DNA from: Streptomyces sp. LaPpAH-108
Lineage (GTDB): Bacteria > Actinomycetota > Actinomycetes > Streptomycetales > Streptomycetaceae
NCBI RefSeq assembly: GCF_000373625.1
Contig: NZ_KB891997.1
Coordinates: 124,001 to 188,000 of the forward strand
Direction of reading: 5' to 3'
Length of the DNA: 64,000 bases
Shown here: in pieces, positions 6,911 to 16,310 of the stretch
Layout: every line of letters begins with the position of its first letter
Position numbering within the stretch: position 1 is the first letter of the stretch
The notes under the pieces: generated by a model
Seen by the model: only the letters and a program-made list of their open reading frames with translations
The model's database searches: none
Told to the model about the DNA's origin: nothing
Position numbers and translations under genes: made by a program

Positions 6911-8818
6911 GTGAAAGGCGAAGGACCGGAGAATTTCCCTGATTTCCCCCCGTCCCGGTATTCCGTCGAATACGCCGAGCAGGGCGGGCGAGCCTCGGTA
7001 TCGGACCGGGAACTCAGTGCCGAGCTGAAGAACTGGACGGGAGCGGCGCCCGCGCTGTACCCCGTCGGCGAACTTCTCGACCGGCACTGGGCCGCGGGCT
7101 ACGCCTACGCCCGGCTGTGCACCGCCGGGCCGCGCGCGGCCGGGATGCTCACCACCGCCGCCTTCACCCGGCTCTTCGGCGAGACCCTGCGCCAGGCCGG
7201 GCCCTCCGCCGCCTGGCGCCCCCATCTGCTGGTCACCGTGCGCCGCGTCGCCGCCGAGTGGGACGCCGACGGCCGCCAGGACCTGCTGCACCCCGCGCTG
7301 CTCCCGGGCCCCGGCAGCACCGAACGCGCCGCCGCCCGGTTGCTCCCCTCCTCCGGCAGGCGGCTGCTGTCCCGGGCCTTCCAGCGGCTGCCCCAGTCCT
7401 ACCGCACCGTGCTCTGGCACGCCGAGGTCGAGGGCGAACCCCTCTCCGTCCCCGCCGAACTCCTCGGCCTGGACGAGGAGAACACCCTCATCGAACTGCG
7501 CCGCGCCCGTGAACGGCTGCGCGAGGAATGCCTCCAGACCCACCGCGAGCTGGCCGCCGACCCCGAGTGCGGGCGCTATCTGCGGATGCTCGACGTGACC
7601 TTCCGGCGCGGCGCCATGGACATGGACCCCGATCTGCGGGCCCATCTGGAGGGCTGCCGCCACTGCATGGAGACCGCCGAGCAACTGGCCCGCTTCAAGC
7701 AGGGGCTCGGGCTCGCGCTCGCGGAGTCGGTCCTCGGCTGGGGCGCCGCCGAGTACCGCGAGGCCCGTACACGCCGCACCGAGGAGACACCCGCCGTACC
7801 CGCGCTGACGGGCGGCGAGGACTTCGGCCCGTCGCCCGCCGCCGCTCCGGGCCTGCCGCCCGCGCAGCGGGACATCACGCCCCACGGGGCGACTGTCCGC
7901 TCCGCGCACCGGGCCGCGCGCCGCGCCCGCCGCCGCAACCTCGGCATGGCCGTCGCCACCGTCGGCGGCCTGGTCGTCCTCCCGCTGGTGCTGTGGTCGG
8001 CGCTCGGCTCCGGCGACGACTCCCCCCGCGCCCACGGCGCCACCCCCTCCGAGGCACCGGACACCCAGCCGCCCTCGCCGGGCCCGTCCTGGGCCGGGGC
8101 CAGCACCCGCGAGGGCGCCCTGCACGGCAGGCTGCACAACGTGGCCTCCGGCGACTGCATCGGGGTCGCGGGCAAGGCGGTCAAGGGCGCCGAGACCGAA
8201 CTGGCCGCCTGCTCCTCGGCGCCGTCCCAGCGCTGGACGTACGAGACGAGCGGCCTGCTGCGCAGCGACGCCGCTCCCGACCTCTGCCTCGACTCCCACC
8301 TCGGCTACTCGGTGCGCCTCGCCCCCTGCTCGGCCACCGGACGCACCGCCAGGAACCTGCGCTACGACTTCACGCTCCAGGGCGTCCTCGTCCCGCGCTG
8401 GGACCAGGACCTGGCGCTCTCCCCGGCCGCCACCGACGGCTCGGGCGCGCTGGTCGTCAAGAACCGCGAGGACACCGGGGCGCAGCGCTGGGTCATGGAC
8501 ACGAGCCGTACCGACCCCCAGATGCAGACCGTCGGCTGGGACGGCACCACCCCGCCCGCCAAGGGCACCAGCAGCGCGCCCGCCGCTCCCACCCGGACCG
8601 CGTCACCGGCTCCGGCGCAGAGCGCCCGGCCCGCCCCGAGCGCGACCCCCACCGAGCAGCCCGGGCCCACCCGCGAGGGCTTCCCCGTCTCCTACCGCTG
8701 CGCCGACCACCAGGACGCCTGCTTCCGGGACGGCCACTTCGGCGACCGGGACCACGGCGGGTCCTACGGCTCGTACGGCGACTCCTACGGCGGTTCCTCC
8801 GGGGGCCGCCGCCGCTGA
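6911..8818 (+). CDS. ECF-sigma-like / zinc-finger / membrane / ricin-lectin fusion protein
   Basis: A 635-residue multidomain protein. Residues about 50-200 resemble ECF sigma regions 2 and 4 (LLDRHWAAGYAYARLC, then AFQRLPQSYRTVLWHAEVEG and AELLGLDEENTLIELRRARE). Residues 245-252 read HLEGCRHC, the HxxxCxxC signature of zinc-binding anti-sigma (ZAS) domains. One membrane helix follows at about 342-366, then a proline/serine linker and a ricin-B trefoil (about 403-533) with QRWTY and QRW repeats. The tail is Gly/Tyr/Ser rich. The GTG start at 6911 has GGAGGAA at ideal spacing. The layout suggests a membrane-held sigma factor sensing carbohydrate or cell wall outside the cell; release by proteolysis is inference. 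A paralogue lies at 19245-20900. Confidence 0.82.
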   Translation: MKGEGPENFPDFPPSRYSVEYAEQGGRASVSDRELSAELKNWTGAAPALYPVGELLDRHWAAGYAYARLCTAGPRAAGMLTTAAFTRLFGETLRQAGPSAAWRPHLLVTVRRVAAEWDADGRQDLLHPALLPGPGSTERAAARLLPSSGRRLLSRAFQRLPQSYRTVLWHAEVEGEPLSVPAELLGLDEENTLIELRRARERLREECLQTHRELAADPECGRYLRMLDVTFRRGAMDMDPDLRAHLEGCRHCMETAEQLARFKQGLGLALAESVLGWGAAEYREARTRRTEETPAVPALTGGEDFGPSPAAAPGLPPAQRDITPHGATVRSAHRAARRARRRNLGMAVATVGGLVVLPLVLWSALGSGDDSPRAHGATPSEAPDTQPPSPGPSWAGASTREGALHGRLHNVASGDCIGVAGKAVKGAETELAACSSAPSQRWTYETSGLLRSDAAPDLCLDSHLGYSVRLAPCSATGRTARNLRYDFTLQGVLVPRWDQDLALSPAATDGSGALVVKNREDTGAQRWVMDTSRTDPQMQTVGWDGTTPPAKGTSSAPAAPTRTASPAPAQSARPAPSATPTEQPGPTREGFPVSYRCADHQDACFRDGHFGDRDHGGSYGSYGDSYGGSSGGRRR

Positions 8819-8825
8819 CGGGCCG

Positions 8826-9308
8826 TCAGTGGGGTGGCGGGGGCGGCAGGGTCCGCAGGGACGGCGCCCGGTCCGGCCAGACCAGCAGGACCGGGCAGGG
8901 CGCGTGGTCCACGGTGAAGCGGGAGGCCGGGCCCAGGCTGTGCGGGCCCAGCCGGGTGCGGTCGCCGTCGCGGGCGAGGACCAGCAGATCGGCGCCCTCG
9001 GCCGCCGCGACCACCTCGCGCTCGACCCGGCCCGAGCGCTCCTCGCGGACGCAGGGACGGCCCAGGCGTTCGGCGGCCGAGGCGAGCAGTTCCGCCGCCG
9101 AACCGTCGTTCAGCGCCTCCATCAGATCGCCCGGATCACCCCGGCGCCCCCGCCCGAGCAGCCCCGCGAACGCCCCGTGCGCCACCCCGGGCACCTCCGG
9201 CCCGCTCACATGCAGCAGCACCACCTCGGCACCGGCCGGGGTGTGCTCCCGTACGGCGTCCACACAGGCGGGCCAGGTGCCCTCGACGAGCCAGGCGATC
9301 ACACGCAT
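8826..9308 (-). CDS. Universal stress protein family protein
   Basis: A 160-residue single-domain UspA-like protein: strand MRVIAWLVEGTW, the central helix-strand EGADLLVLARDG, and the C-terminal GPASRFTVDHAPCPVLLVWP typical of the fold. The nucleotide-binding glycine motif is degenerate, so ATP binding is uncertain. The ATG at 9306-9308 follows GAGAGGGG. It lies just downstream of, and in the same direction as, the permease gene (53-bp gap), so the two may be co-transcribed. Confidence 0.82.
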   Translation of the reverse strand: MRVIAWLVEGTWPACVDAVREHTPAGAEVVLLHVSGPEVPGVAHGAFAGLLGRGRRGDPGDLMEALNDGSAAELLASAAERLGRPCVREERSGRVEREVVAAAEGADLLVLARDGDRTRLGPHSLGPASRFTVDHAPCPVLLVWPDRAPSLRTLPPPPPH

Positions 9309-9361
9309 CCGGTCGGGCCCCTCTCGACGTACGGCGGTCGCTCCGAGGGACCACCGGGGTT

Positions 9362-10654
9362 TCAGAACAGGTGCAGCGCACCCCACAGTGCCACCACCGA
9401 CACGGCCAGCGCCGAGGGCACGGCGATCAGACCCAGCCGGGTGAACTCCCCGAGGTCCACCCCGTGGTCGTGCTGGTGCACGATCCGCCGCCACAGCAGG
9501 GTCGCGAGCGAACCGGCGTAGGTGAGGTTCGGGCCGATGTTCACCCCGAGCAGCACCGCGAGGACGGCGCCCGCGCCCGCCGGGGCCGCCAGCGGCAGCA
9601 GGACGAGGACGGCGGGCAGGTTGTTGATCAGGTTCGCCAGCAGGGCGGCCAGCGCGGCGGTGCCCAGCAGCGCGAATAGGCCCGTGCCGCCGGGCAGTAC
9701 ATGCTTCAGCGCGTCCGCGAGCCCGTTGTCCACCACCGCGCGCACCACCACCCCGAGTGCGAGGACGAACAACAGGAAGGAGGGCGCCGCCGCGCGCACC
9801 ACCGTCAGCGGGGTCGCCTGCCGCCGGAGCAGCGCCCGCCCCGCCAGCACCAGCGCGCCCGCCGCCGCGACCCACGCCGGGTCCACCCCGAACCCCGATG
9901 CCACCACGAACCCGGCCAGCGTGCAGCCCACCGTCACCAGCGCGAACAGCGGCAGCGGCGGCTCCTCGCCCGTCTCCCGCGCACCCGGAGCCGAGACCGC
10001 CAGATCCCCGGCGAAGAACCGCCGGAACACCCCGTACTCCACCGCGATCGCGGCCAGCCACGGCAGCGCCATCAGCGCCGCGAACCGGGTGAAGCTCAGC
10101 CCGCTCGCCGCGAAGGCCAGCAGGTTCGTCAGATTGGACACCGGCAGCAGCAGCGAGGCGGTGTTGGACAGATGCGTACAGGCGTACACCTGCGGTTTCG
10201 GCCGTACGCCGGTGCGCGCGGCCGTCGCGAACACCACCGGGGTCAGCAGCACGATCGTCGCGTCCAGGCTGAGGACGGCCGTGATCACCGAGGCCAGCGC
10301 GAACACCGCGGTGAGCAGCCGCACCGGGCGCCCCCGCGACCAGCGCGCCATCCACGCCCCGCACGCCCGGAACAGCCCCTCCACGTCGCAGAAGTGGGCC
10401 AGCACCAGGACCGCCGCGAGGAACCCCACCACCGGGCCGAGTTGTGCCACCTCGTCGCGGGCGTGCTCCGGCGAGATGACACCGGCCACGATCGCGATCC
10501 CGGCGGCGGGCACCGCGAGGACGGCCTCCGAGCGGCCGAAGGGCCGTACGACCGCCCAGGCGAGCACCGCCACGAGCAGGACGGCGGACAGGGCCTCGGC
10601 GAGCGGGGTGTTCAGGGCGTTCCTCCGGGTCGGACGCGGTCGGTGCCCGCCCAT
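9362..10654 (-). CDS. ArsB/NhaD-like (SLC13 superfamily) permease
   Basis: A 430-residue polytopic membrane protein with about eleven helices. The segments SLDATIVLLTPVVFA, HLSNTASLLLPVSNLTN and ANLINNLPAVLVLLPLA are the duplicated re-entrant signatures of the ArsB/ion-transporter superfamily. It could export arsenite or exchange Na+/H+; no ars regulator or reductase lies nearby, so substrate is open. The start is uncertain. The ATG at 10652-10654 has no ribosome site, whereas a CTG at 10613-10615 has GGAGGA five bases upstream and begins immediately before the conserved N-terminus (residue 14 of the longer form). I keep the ATG as the outer limit. Confidence 0.85.
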   Translation of the reverse strand: MGGHRPRPTRRNALNTPLAEALSAVLLVAVLAWAVVRPFGRSEAVLAVPAAGIAIVAGVISPEHARDEVAQLGPVVGFLAAVLVLAHFCDVEGLFRACGAWMARWSRGRPVRLLTAVFALASVITAVLSLDATIVLLTPVVFATAARTGVRPKPQVYACTHLSNTASLLLPVSNLTNLLAFAASGLSFTRFAALMALPWLAAIAVEYGVFRRFFAGDLAVSAPGARETGEEPPLPLFALVTVGCTLAGFVVASGFGVDPAWVAAAGALVLAGRALLRRQATPLTVVRAAAPSFLLFVLALGVVVRAVVDNGLADALKHVLPGGTGLFALLGTAALAALLANLINNLPAVLVLLPLAAPAGAGAVLAVLLGVNIGPNLTYAGSLATLLWRRIVHQHDHGVDLGEFTRLGLIAVPSALAVSVVALWGALHLF

Positions 10655-10730
10655 GAAAACAGATCACGGGCGGGACACCGGGCGCCTGCCGCGCGCGGAA
10701 CACCGGACGCCTGTCGCGCGTACGTGCCGG

Positions 10731-11465
10731 TCAGGGCTGGGTGCCCGGCCGGAACACGCTCAGGAACACGGAGGAGGAGTTGCCGCCGACCGGCACCGCA
10801 CCGGCCGACCAGGTCACCTTCAGCGAGTCGCGCTCGTCCGGCGGAGTGACCACCAGGGCGGCGGGCTGGGCCTTGTCGGCGCCGCTGATCTCCGGGTTGG
10901 AGAAGGTCAGCCCCGCCCAGGCGCTCGCGCCCGGGCGCAGCGTGACCGTCACCGCGGAACCGGAGGAGCGCTTCGGGTCCGGACCGAGCTGCCTGCCCGA
11001 GGCGTCGACGAAGGCCGTGCCCGGATAGCCGTGCACCGTGCAGGTGCGGGAGGACTTGTTGGTGAGCACGACGGGGAAGTTCTCCTGCCCGGCCCCCGGG
11101 TCGTTGCGGCCGACCGAGGCGCGCAGCTCGGAGGTGTGGCAGCGGGAACTCGCGGCGGGCTCGGCACCCGGCTTCGTCGCGTCGCCCTTGGTGCCGTCGT
11201 CGTCCTTCGTGCCGTCGCCGCGCCGCGACTCCTTCGGCTCGGCGGCCGAGGACGCGTGCTTGCCCGACGGGGTGGCCGTCGCGGCCGACGCGGGCGGGGA
11301 GGCGCCCGGGGACCGCTCGGTGGCGGGCGCGGCCGTGCCCGACTCCGTCTTGACCGGTTCGGCGCGGACGCCCTGGCCGCCGCCGCAGGCGGTCAGCAGA
11401 CCCAGTACGGCGACCGACCCCGCGATGAGGGCCCCGCGCCGCGCGGAGGGAGATGAGTTCGCCAT
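10731..11465 (-). CDS. DUF4232 lipoprotein
   Basis: A 244-residue secreted lipoprotein. The signal peptide ends with lipobox LTAC (ALIAGSVAVLGLLTACGGG), followed by a low-complexity Ser/Pro/Lys/Asp linker (about residues 30-110) and a beta-sandwich DUF4232 domain from about residue 112, with two cysteines (SSRCHTSEL, RTCTVHGYPG) and the final strands near VTVTLRPGASAWAGLTF. Members are surface-exposed in Streptomyces and of unknown function. The ATG at 11463-11465 lies after AGGAGTG with long spacing. Confidence 0.85.
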   Translation of the reverse strand: MANSSPSARRGALIAGSVAVLGLLTACGGGQGVRAEPVKTESGTAAPATERSPGASPPASAATATPSGKHASSAAEPKESRRGDGTKDDDGTKGDATKPGAEPAASSRCHTSELRASVGRNDPGAGQENFPVVLTNKSSRTCTVHGYPGTAFVDASGRQLGPDPKRSSGSAVTVTLRPGASAWAGLTFSNPEISGADKAQPAALVVTPPDERDSLKVTWSAGAVPVGGNSSSVFLSVFRPGTQP

Positions 11466-11632
11466 GTCGCTCGACACTCCTGGTAGTCGCGGCACGCGCC
11501 GTACGCGTGCCTCCGGCGCCGGGTGCGCCGTCACCACACTCCGATGCGCGGACCGACGGAAAAGTTCGGAGCGCGCGAAGAATATTTTCCCGCCCCCGGT
11601 CCTTTCGCGCCCCGCCAGGCCGTCGTACCTGG

Positions 11633-13018
11633 TCAGCCGACCCGCAGCGAGCGCAGAACGGCGTCGGTGGCGTCCTTGCCGCCCCGGCGGCGCACCTGGA
11701 CGTACACCTGCGGCGCGTCCGTCCCGTCCGCCGGGCGCAGCGCCGACTCGGTCACCGCGCCGCCGTCCGGGCAGTCCCCCCAGGTGTGCACCGTGCCGCG
11801 CCAGCCGCCCCCGGTGAAGGCCCGGCCGCCCCCGTCACGGCACCCCGCGTGGGTCAGCGCGGCCACCCGCGCCGCCACGTCCCCCTGACCGGCCACGCCG
11901 ACGAACACACCGTCCACCGGCGCGTCCAGGTCCGGCCAGCGCTCCAGGTCGCCCGCCACCACCAGCCCCGGCTCCTTCCCGGACGGCAGCCCGAGCGCCG
12001 CCGGGTTCCAGCCCGAGTCACGGACCTCGCGCGCCCAGCCCGCGGGCACCTGGACGCTGATCCGGCCCGAGGCGTCCCGCACCCGGACCGGCCCGGCGTC
12101 CCCGGCGGCGGGCCGGTGCAGCACCAGGGCCACCGCCCCGGCGGCCACCCCCAGCGCCACCGCCCCGGCCACCACCGCGTACCCGGCCCGCACCCGGGGC
12201 CGCGGCCACCGCCCGCGCCCGCCGCCGGAACCGTCCGCCAGCCGCTCCAGCTCGTCCGCGAACGCCGCCGCGTCCGGCCAGCGCCGCTCCCGGTCCGGTT
12301 CCAGGGCCCGCAGCAGCGCCCGCTCCACGTCCGCGCCGAGCCCGGGGCGCAGCCGTCCCGGCGGCACCACGCGGCCCGGCGGGCCCGGCACGGTGCCGGT
12401 GACCAGCTCGTAGCCCACCGCGCCCAGGCTGTAGACGTCGGCGCGCGCGTCGATGCCCGCCCCCGGCTCGGCCTGCTCCGGCGGCTGATAGCCCGCCGAA
12501 CCCGCCGCCAGCGTGAGCACCGACGCCTGCGCGAGGCTCTTGGCCAGCCCGAGGTCCGCGAGCAGCAGCCGCCGCTCGCCGTCGGGGGCGGTGTGCAGCA
12601 GCACGTTGGTCGGCTTGATGTCGCGGTGCACGATCCCCGCCTCGTGCAGAGCCGCCGCCCCGCGCGCGGCCTCGGCGGTCAGCCGCAGCGCCTCCGCGAC
12701 CGGGGGCGCACCGTCCTTCAGCAGGTCGGCGAGCGTGCCGCCGTCCGCGTACTCCATGACGAAGTACGGCCTGCCGTCCGGGAGTTCACCGATGTCGTAG
12801 ACCTGCACCAGACGGCTGGAGGAGGCCCGGCGCAGCAGCCTGGCCTCGGACAGGAACCGCTCGCGCACATCGAGCCGGTGCGCCCAGTTGTCGGCGAGCA
12901 CCTTGACCGCCACCGGCGCGTCCAGCTCGTCGTCGTGGGCGAGCCACACCGTGGCGAAGGCGCCGGTGCCCAGGACCCGTTCCATACGGTGACGGCCGAT
13001 CCGTTCCGGGGGATGCAT
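11633..13018 (-). CDS. Membrane Ser/Thr protein kinase (PknB-like)
   Basis: A 461-residue Hanks-type kinase. The N-terminal catalytic domain (about 1-265) shows the P-loop GTGAFATV, lysine in VAVKVLA, the catalytic loop HRDIKPTN and Mg-binding DLG in place of the more common DFG. A single membrane helix (VVAGAVALGVAAGAVALVL, about residues 280-300) is followed by an extracellular domain of about 155 residues with conserved cysteines, presumably a sensor. It is divergent from the ECF sigma gene with only 44 bp between starts, so the two may share control and could form a signalling pair; this pairing is inference. Confidence 0.92.
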   Translation of the reverse strand: MHPPERIGRHRMERVLGTGAFATVWLAHDDELDAPVAVKVLADNWAHRLDVRERFLSEARLLRRASSSRLVQVYDIGELPDGRPYFVMEYADGGTLADLLKDGAPPVAEALRLTAEAARGAAALHEAGIVHRDIKPTNVLLHTAPDGERRLLLADLGLAKSLAQASVLTLAAGSAGYQPPEQAEPGAGIDARADVYSLGAVGYELVTGTVPGPPGRVVPPGRLRPGLGADVERALLRALEPDRERRWPDAAAFADELERLADGSGGGRGRWPRPRVRAGYAVVAGAVALGVAAGAVALVLHRPAAGDAGPVRVRDASGRISVQVPAGWAREVRDSGWNPAALGLPSGKEPGLVVAGDLERWPDLDAPVDGVFVGVAGQGDVAARVAALTHAGCRDGGGRAFTGGGWRGTVHTWGDCPDGGAVTESALRPADGTDAPQVYVQVRRRGGKDATDAVLRSLRVG

Positions 13019-13062
13019 ACGACTATCATGCCTGGACTGAGATCGACTTCCAGGGGGCCGCT

Positions 13063-13635
13063 GTGGGGGACCAGCCGACGGCCGCTGCGGCGGACGAGCC
13101 GACGGCCGAGGACCTTGCCCGGCGGGCCGCGGCCGGGGACACGGCCGCGCTCGACCGGCTGCTGGCCGAGCTGCGCCCGGAGGTGGTGCGCCGCTGCGGC
13201 CGGTTCCTGCCGTGCCGCGAGGACGCCGAGGAGGCCGCGCAGGACGTACTGCTCCAGGTGGCCCGGCACATCACCGGCTTCCAGGGCCGCAGCCGCTTCA
13301 GCACCTGGCTCTACACGGTCGTCGCCAACTGCTGCCGCCAGAAGTACCGCGAGCTGCGCCGCCGCGCCGCCGAACGGCCCGCCCCGCCCACCCGCCCCGA
13401 ACCCGTCGACCCCCGCACCACCAGCGTCATCGCGGGCTCCCGGGTCGACCTGCTGGAAGCCCTCGACCGGCTGGAGCGCGAGTATCCGCACCTGGTCGCG
13501 CCGCTCGTCTACCGGGACATCTGCCATCTGGACTACGCCGAGGCCGCCGAACGGGCGGGCATCCCGCTCGGCACCCTCAAGTCCCGTCTGCACGAGGCCC
13601 GCAAGCGGGTACGGCCCTGGCTCAGCGGCTACTGA
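13063..13635 (+). CDS. ECF-family RNA polymerase sigma factor
   Basis: A 190-residue sigma-70 family protein. Region 2 is seen in EDAEEAAQDVLLQVARHI and SRFSTWLYTVVANCCRQKYRE, and region 4 in LDYAEAAERAGIPLGTLKSR, a clear helix-turn-helix for -35 recognition. The GTG at 13063 follows a GGGGG tract; no other in-frame start fits better. No anti-sigma gene follows. The neighbour is a divergent membrane kinase, suggesting possible control by phosphorylation rather than by a canonical anti-sigma factor, which is inference. Confidence 0.9.
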   Translation: MGDQPTAAAADEPTAEDLARRAAAGDTAALDRLLAELRPEVVRRCGRFLPCREDAEEAAQDVLLQVARHITGFQGRSRFSTWLYTVVANCCRQKYRELRRRAAERPAPPTRPEPVDPRTTSVIAGSRVDLLEALDRLEREYPHLVAPLVYRDICHLDYAEAAERAGIPLGTLKSRLHEARKRVRPWLSGY

Positions 13636-13688
13636 GCACATCCGGGCGGCGGCTGAGCACCCCGGGCGCCCGCTGAGCCACCGACCGG

Positions 13689-16112
13689 CTACTGATCGTC
13701 CCGCTGAGGCCGCCGCTCGTCCTCCGGCACGGTCAGCTCCGCCCAGATGGTCTTGCCCTCGGCGGTGTGCCTGCTGCCCCAGCGCTGGGTGAGCTGGGCG
13801 ACCAGGAGCAGCCCCCGGCCGCCCTCGTCGAAGGTCTTGGCCCGCCTCAGGTGCGGGGCGGTGTGGCTGGCGTCGGAGACCTCGCAGATCAGCCGGTCCA
13901 TGTCGTGGATGAGCCGCAGCCGCACCGGCTGGGAGCCGTAGCGGATCGCGTTGGTGACCAGCTCGCTCACCACCAGCTCCGCCGTGAACGCCGCCTCGCT
14001 CAAGGCCCAGCGCTCCAGCTGCTCCCCGACCTCCCGGCGGACCGGCGCCACCAGCGCCGGATCGTCCGGCACGTCCCAGGCCGCCACCTGTCCGGCGGGC
14101 AGGGCGTGGGTACGGGCCAGCAGCAGGGCCACGTCGTCCGCCGCGTCACCGCGCGGCAGCAGGGCGGCCAGGACCCGGTCGCAGGTGGCGTCCAGCGCGT
14201 GGGCGCAGCGCTCGCCCAGGCGCCGCGTCTCCTCGCCGAGCACCTGGAACAGCAGCTGTCTGCCCCGGTCCCCGGCGCGGTCCCGGGAGGCCACCAGACC
14301 GTCGGTGTACAGGGCGATCACCGTGCCCTCGGGCAGCTCCACCTCGGCCGACTCGAAGGGGAGCCCGCCCAGGCCCAGCGGGGTGCCGGAGGGCAGGTCG
14401 AGTTCGCGGGGCGGCTCGCCCGGCTCCAGGACCACGGGCGGGGGATGGCCCGCGCGGGCCAGCGAGCAGCGCCGGGACACCGGGTCGTAGACCGCGTAGA
14501 GGCAGGTCGCGCCCACCTCGCCGCCGCCGTCGCCGCCGGACTCCTCGTAGAGCCGGACCACCAGGTCGTCCAGATGGGTGAGCAGTTCGTCCGGGGCCAG
14601 ATCGAGATCGGCCAGGGTGCGTACGGCGGTGCGCAGCCGCCCCATCGCCGCCGACGCCTGCACCCCGTGGCCCACCACGTCCCCGACGACCATCGCGACC
14701 CGCGTCCCGGACAGCGGGATCACGTCGAACCAGTCGCCGCCCACCCCGGCCCGCGCCGCCGGGAGATAGCGGGAGGTGGCCTCCAGGGCGGCCGTGGGCG
14801 GCAGCCGCCGGGGCAGCAGGCTGCGCTGGAGGGCCAGGGCGGTGTCGCGTTCGCGGGAGTAGCGGCGGGCGTTGTCGAGACAGACGGCGGCGCGCGCGGT
14901 GATCTCCTCGGCCAGCAGCACGTCGTCCGCCGTGAACGGATCGCGCCGCCGGTGCCGGGCCAGCACCGCGACCCCGAGCGTCGTGCCCCGGGCGTGGATC
15001 GGCACCGCCAGCGAGGCGTGGATGCCGAACTGGCGCACCCGCTCGCCCCGCTCCCCGCTCCAGGCCAGCCACTTGTCCAGGTCGCCCGCGGCCACCGTGG
15101 CGGCCACGGTACGGCCGGTCAGCAGGGCCGCGGCCTGCGGCGAGAACTCCGGGTACACCTCGGAGCCGCCCGGCTCCGCGACCGCCTCCGGCTCGCCCTC
15201 GAGGACCGACCGGTGGGCGGCCCGGCGCAGCGGCACGGGCGCCACCACCCGGTACGGGGGCTCGCCGCCGTGCTCGGCCGGGTCCAGCAGGTCGATGGTG
15301 ACGAAGTCCGCGAGCACGGGCACGCACACGTCCGCCAGCTCCTGCGCCGTACGGGTCACGTCCAGGGAGGTGCCGATGCCGATGCTCGCCTCGTTCACCA
15401 GGCGCAGCCGCTGCCGGGCCCGGTCGCTCTCGGTGACGTCGTGCGCGGCGACGACGACGCCCCGCACCCGGCCGTCCGGGCCGGTGACCGGCGCCATCCG
15501 GGCCAGCCACGTCCGCGCCGGTTCGCCGTCGGTGGCACAGGTGTGGACGCGGACGTCCAGCCGCTGCCCGGTGGTGAGCACCTGGAGCATGCTCCGCTCC
15601 AGCTCCTCGGGCTGGGGCAGGCCGCCCGTCTCGGTGATCCGCAGCCCGCGCACCCGCTCCTCGGGCAGCCCGGTGATCCGGGCCATGGCGTCGTTCATCC
15701 GGCACAGCCGCAGCCGGTCGTCGTAGACGGCGACGGCGCAGGGGGACTGGAGCAGACCCGCCTCGGCCAGCGGGTCGCCGGCCAGGGGCGGGGCGGTGCC
15801 GGGCGGCGGGGCGACGACGAGCCAGTCGCCGCCGTGGGTGCCGTCGGCCGGGCGGTGCTGGGCGAGCAGCCAGACGGTGACCGTGCGGCCGTCCTGGTGG
15901 CGCAGGTCGAGCGTGCCGTCCCAGTGGCCACCGGAGAGGACCGGCGCGGTGCCGTCGTAGGCGAGCAGCCCGGCGGCCGGGCGGCCCAGGACAGCGTCGG
16001 CGGAGTGGCCGAGCAGACGCCGGGCGCCCTCGTTCCACTCCAGCAGTGTTCCGTCGTCGGCGATCACGGCCCGGGCCGTCGCCGCCTCGTCGAACGGATA
16101 GCCCCGGCTCAT
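13689..16112 (-). CDS. PAS-PAS-GAF-SpoIIE phosphatase with HATPase domain
   Basis: An 807-residue signalling phosphatase. In order: PAS (about 15-110), PAS (about 125-235), GAF (about 240-415), PP2C/SpoIIE phosphatase (about 425-650; EVGATCLYAVYDP, ALYTDGLVASRD, DDVALLLA) and a C-terminal histidine-kinase-like ATPase (N-box ELVVSELVTNAIRYG, G-box DEGGRGLLLV). Such proteins dephosphorylate STAS antagonists and may also phosphorylate them, tying environmental cues to sigma factors. I begin at ATG 16110-16112 with GGGAG upstream; a TTG five codons earlier is possible. It converges on the ECF sigma gene. Confidence 0.92.
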   Translation of the reverse strand: MSRGYPFDEAATARAVIADDGTLLEWNEGARRLLGHSADAVLGRPAAGLLAYDGTAPVLSGGHWDGTLDLRHQDGRTVTVWLLAQHRPADGTHGGDWLVVAPPPGTAPPLAGDPLAEAGLLQSPCAVAVYDDRLRLCRMNDAMARITGLPEERVRGLRITETGGLPQPEELERSMLQVLTTGQRLDVRVHTCATDGEPARTWLARMAPVTGPDGRVRGVVVAAHDVTESDRARQRLRLVNEASIGIGTSLDVTRTAQELADVCVPVLADFVTIDLLDPAEHGGEPPYRVVAPVPLRRAAHRSVLEGEPEAVAEPGGSEVYPEFSPQAAALLTGRTVAATVAAGDLDKWLAWSGERGERVRQFGIHASLAVPIHARGTTLGVAVLARHRRRDPFTADDVLLAEEITARAAVCLDNARRYSRERDTALALQRSLLPRRLPPTAALEATSRYLPAARAGVGGDWFDVIPLSGTRVAMVVGDVVGHGVQASAAMGRLRTAVRTLADLDLAPDELLTHLDDLVVRLYEESGGDGGGEVGATCLYAVYDPVSRRCSLARAGHPPPVVLEPGEPPRELDLPSGTPLGLGGLPFESAEVELPEGTVIALYTDGLVASRDRAGDRGRQLLFQVLGEETRRLGERCAHALDATCDRVLAALLPRGDAADDVALLLARTHALPAGQVAAWDVPDDPALVAPVRREVGEQLERWALSEAAFTAELVVSELVTNAIRYGSQPVRLRLIHDMDRLICEVSDASHTAPHLRRAKTFDEGGRGLLLVAQLTQRWGSRHTAEGKTIWAELTVPEDERRPQRDDQ

Positions 16113-16310
16113 CGTCGCCACTCCCAAGCGCGTGCGCGCAGAGTCGACAGGCGCACCTCCGTGACCCAGCCTAGGCCCAGTCGGCGAACTCCCGCCTGCT
16201 GTGCGGGCCCGAGCGGGAGACGGGGCGCCCGGCGGCTCGCCAGGGGCGCCCGGGCCCGCCGCGCCGCCGCCTCGTCAGAAGCGGGTCGTACCGGCACCGT
16301 TGCGCCCCGC

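Noticed and set aside
9362..10654. Assignment as arsenite exporter ArsB with gene symbol.
   Set aside because: The superfamily is clear but no arsenic-resistance genes are nearby, so the substrate and symbol were withheld.
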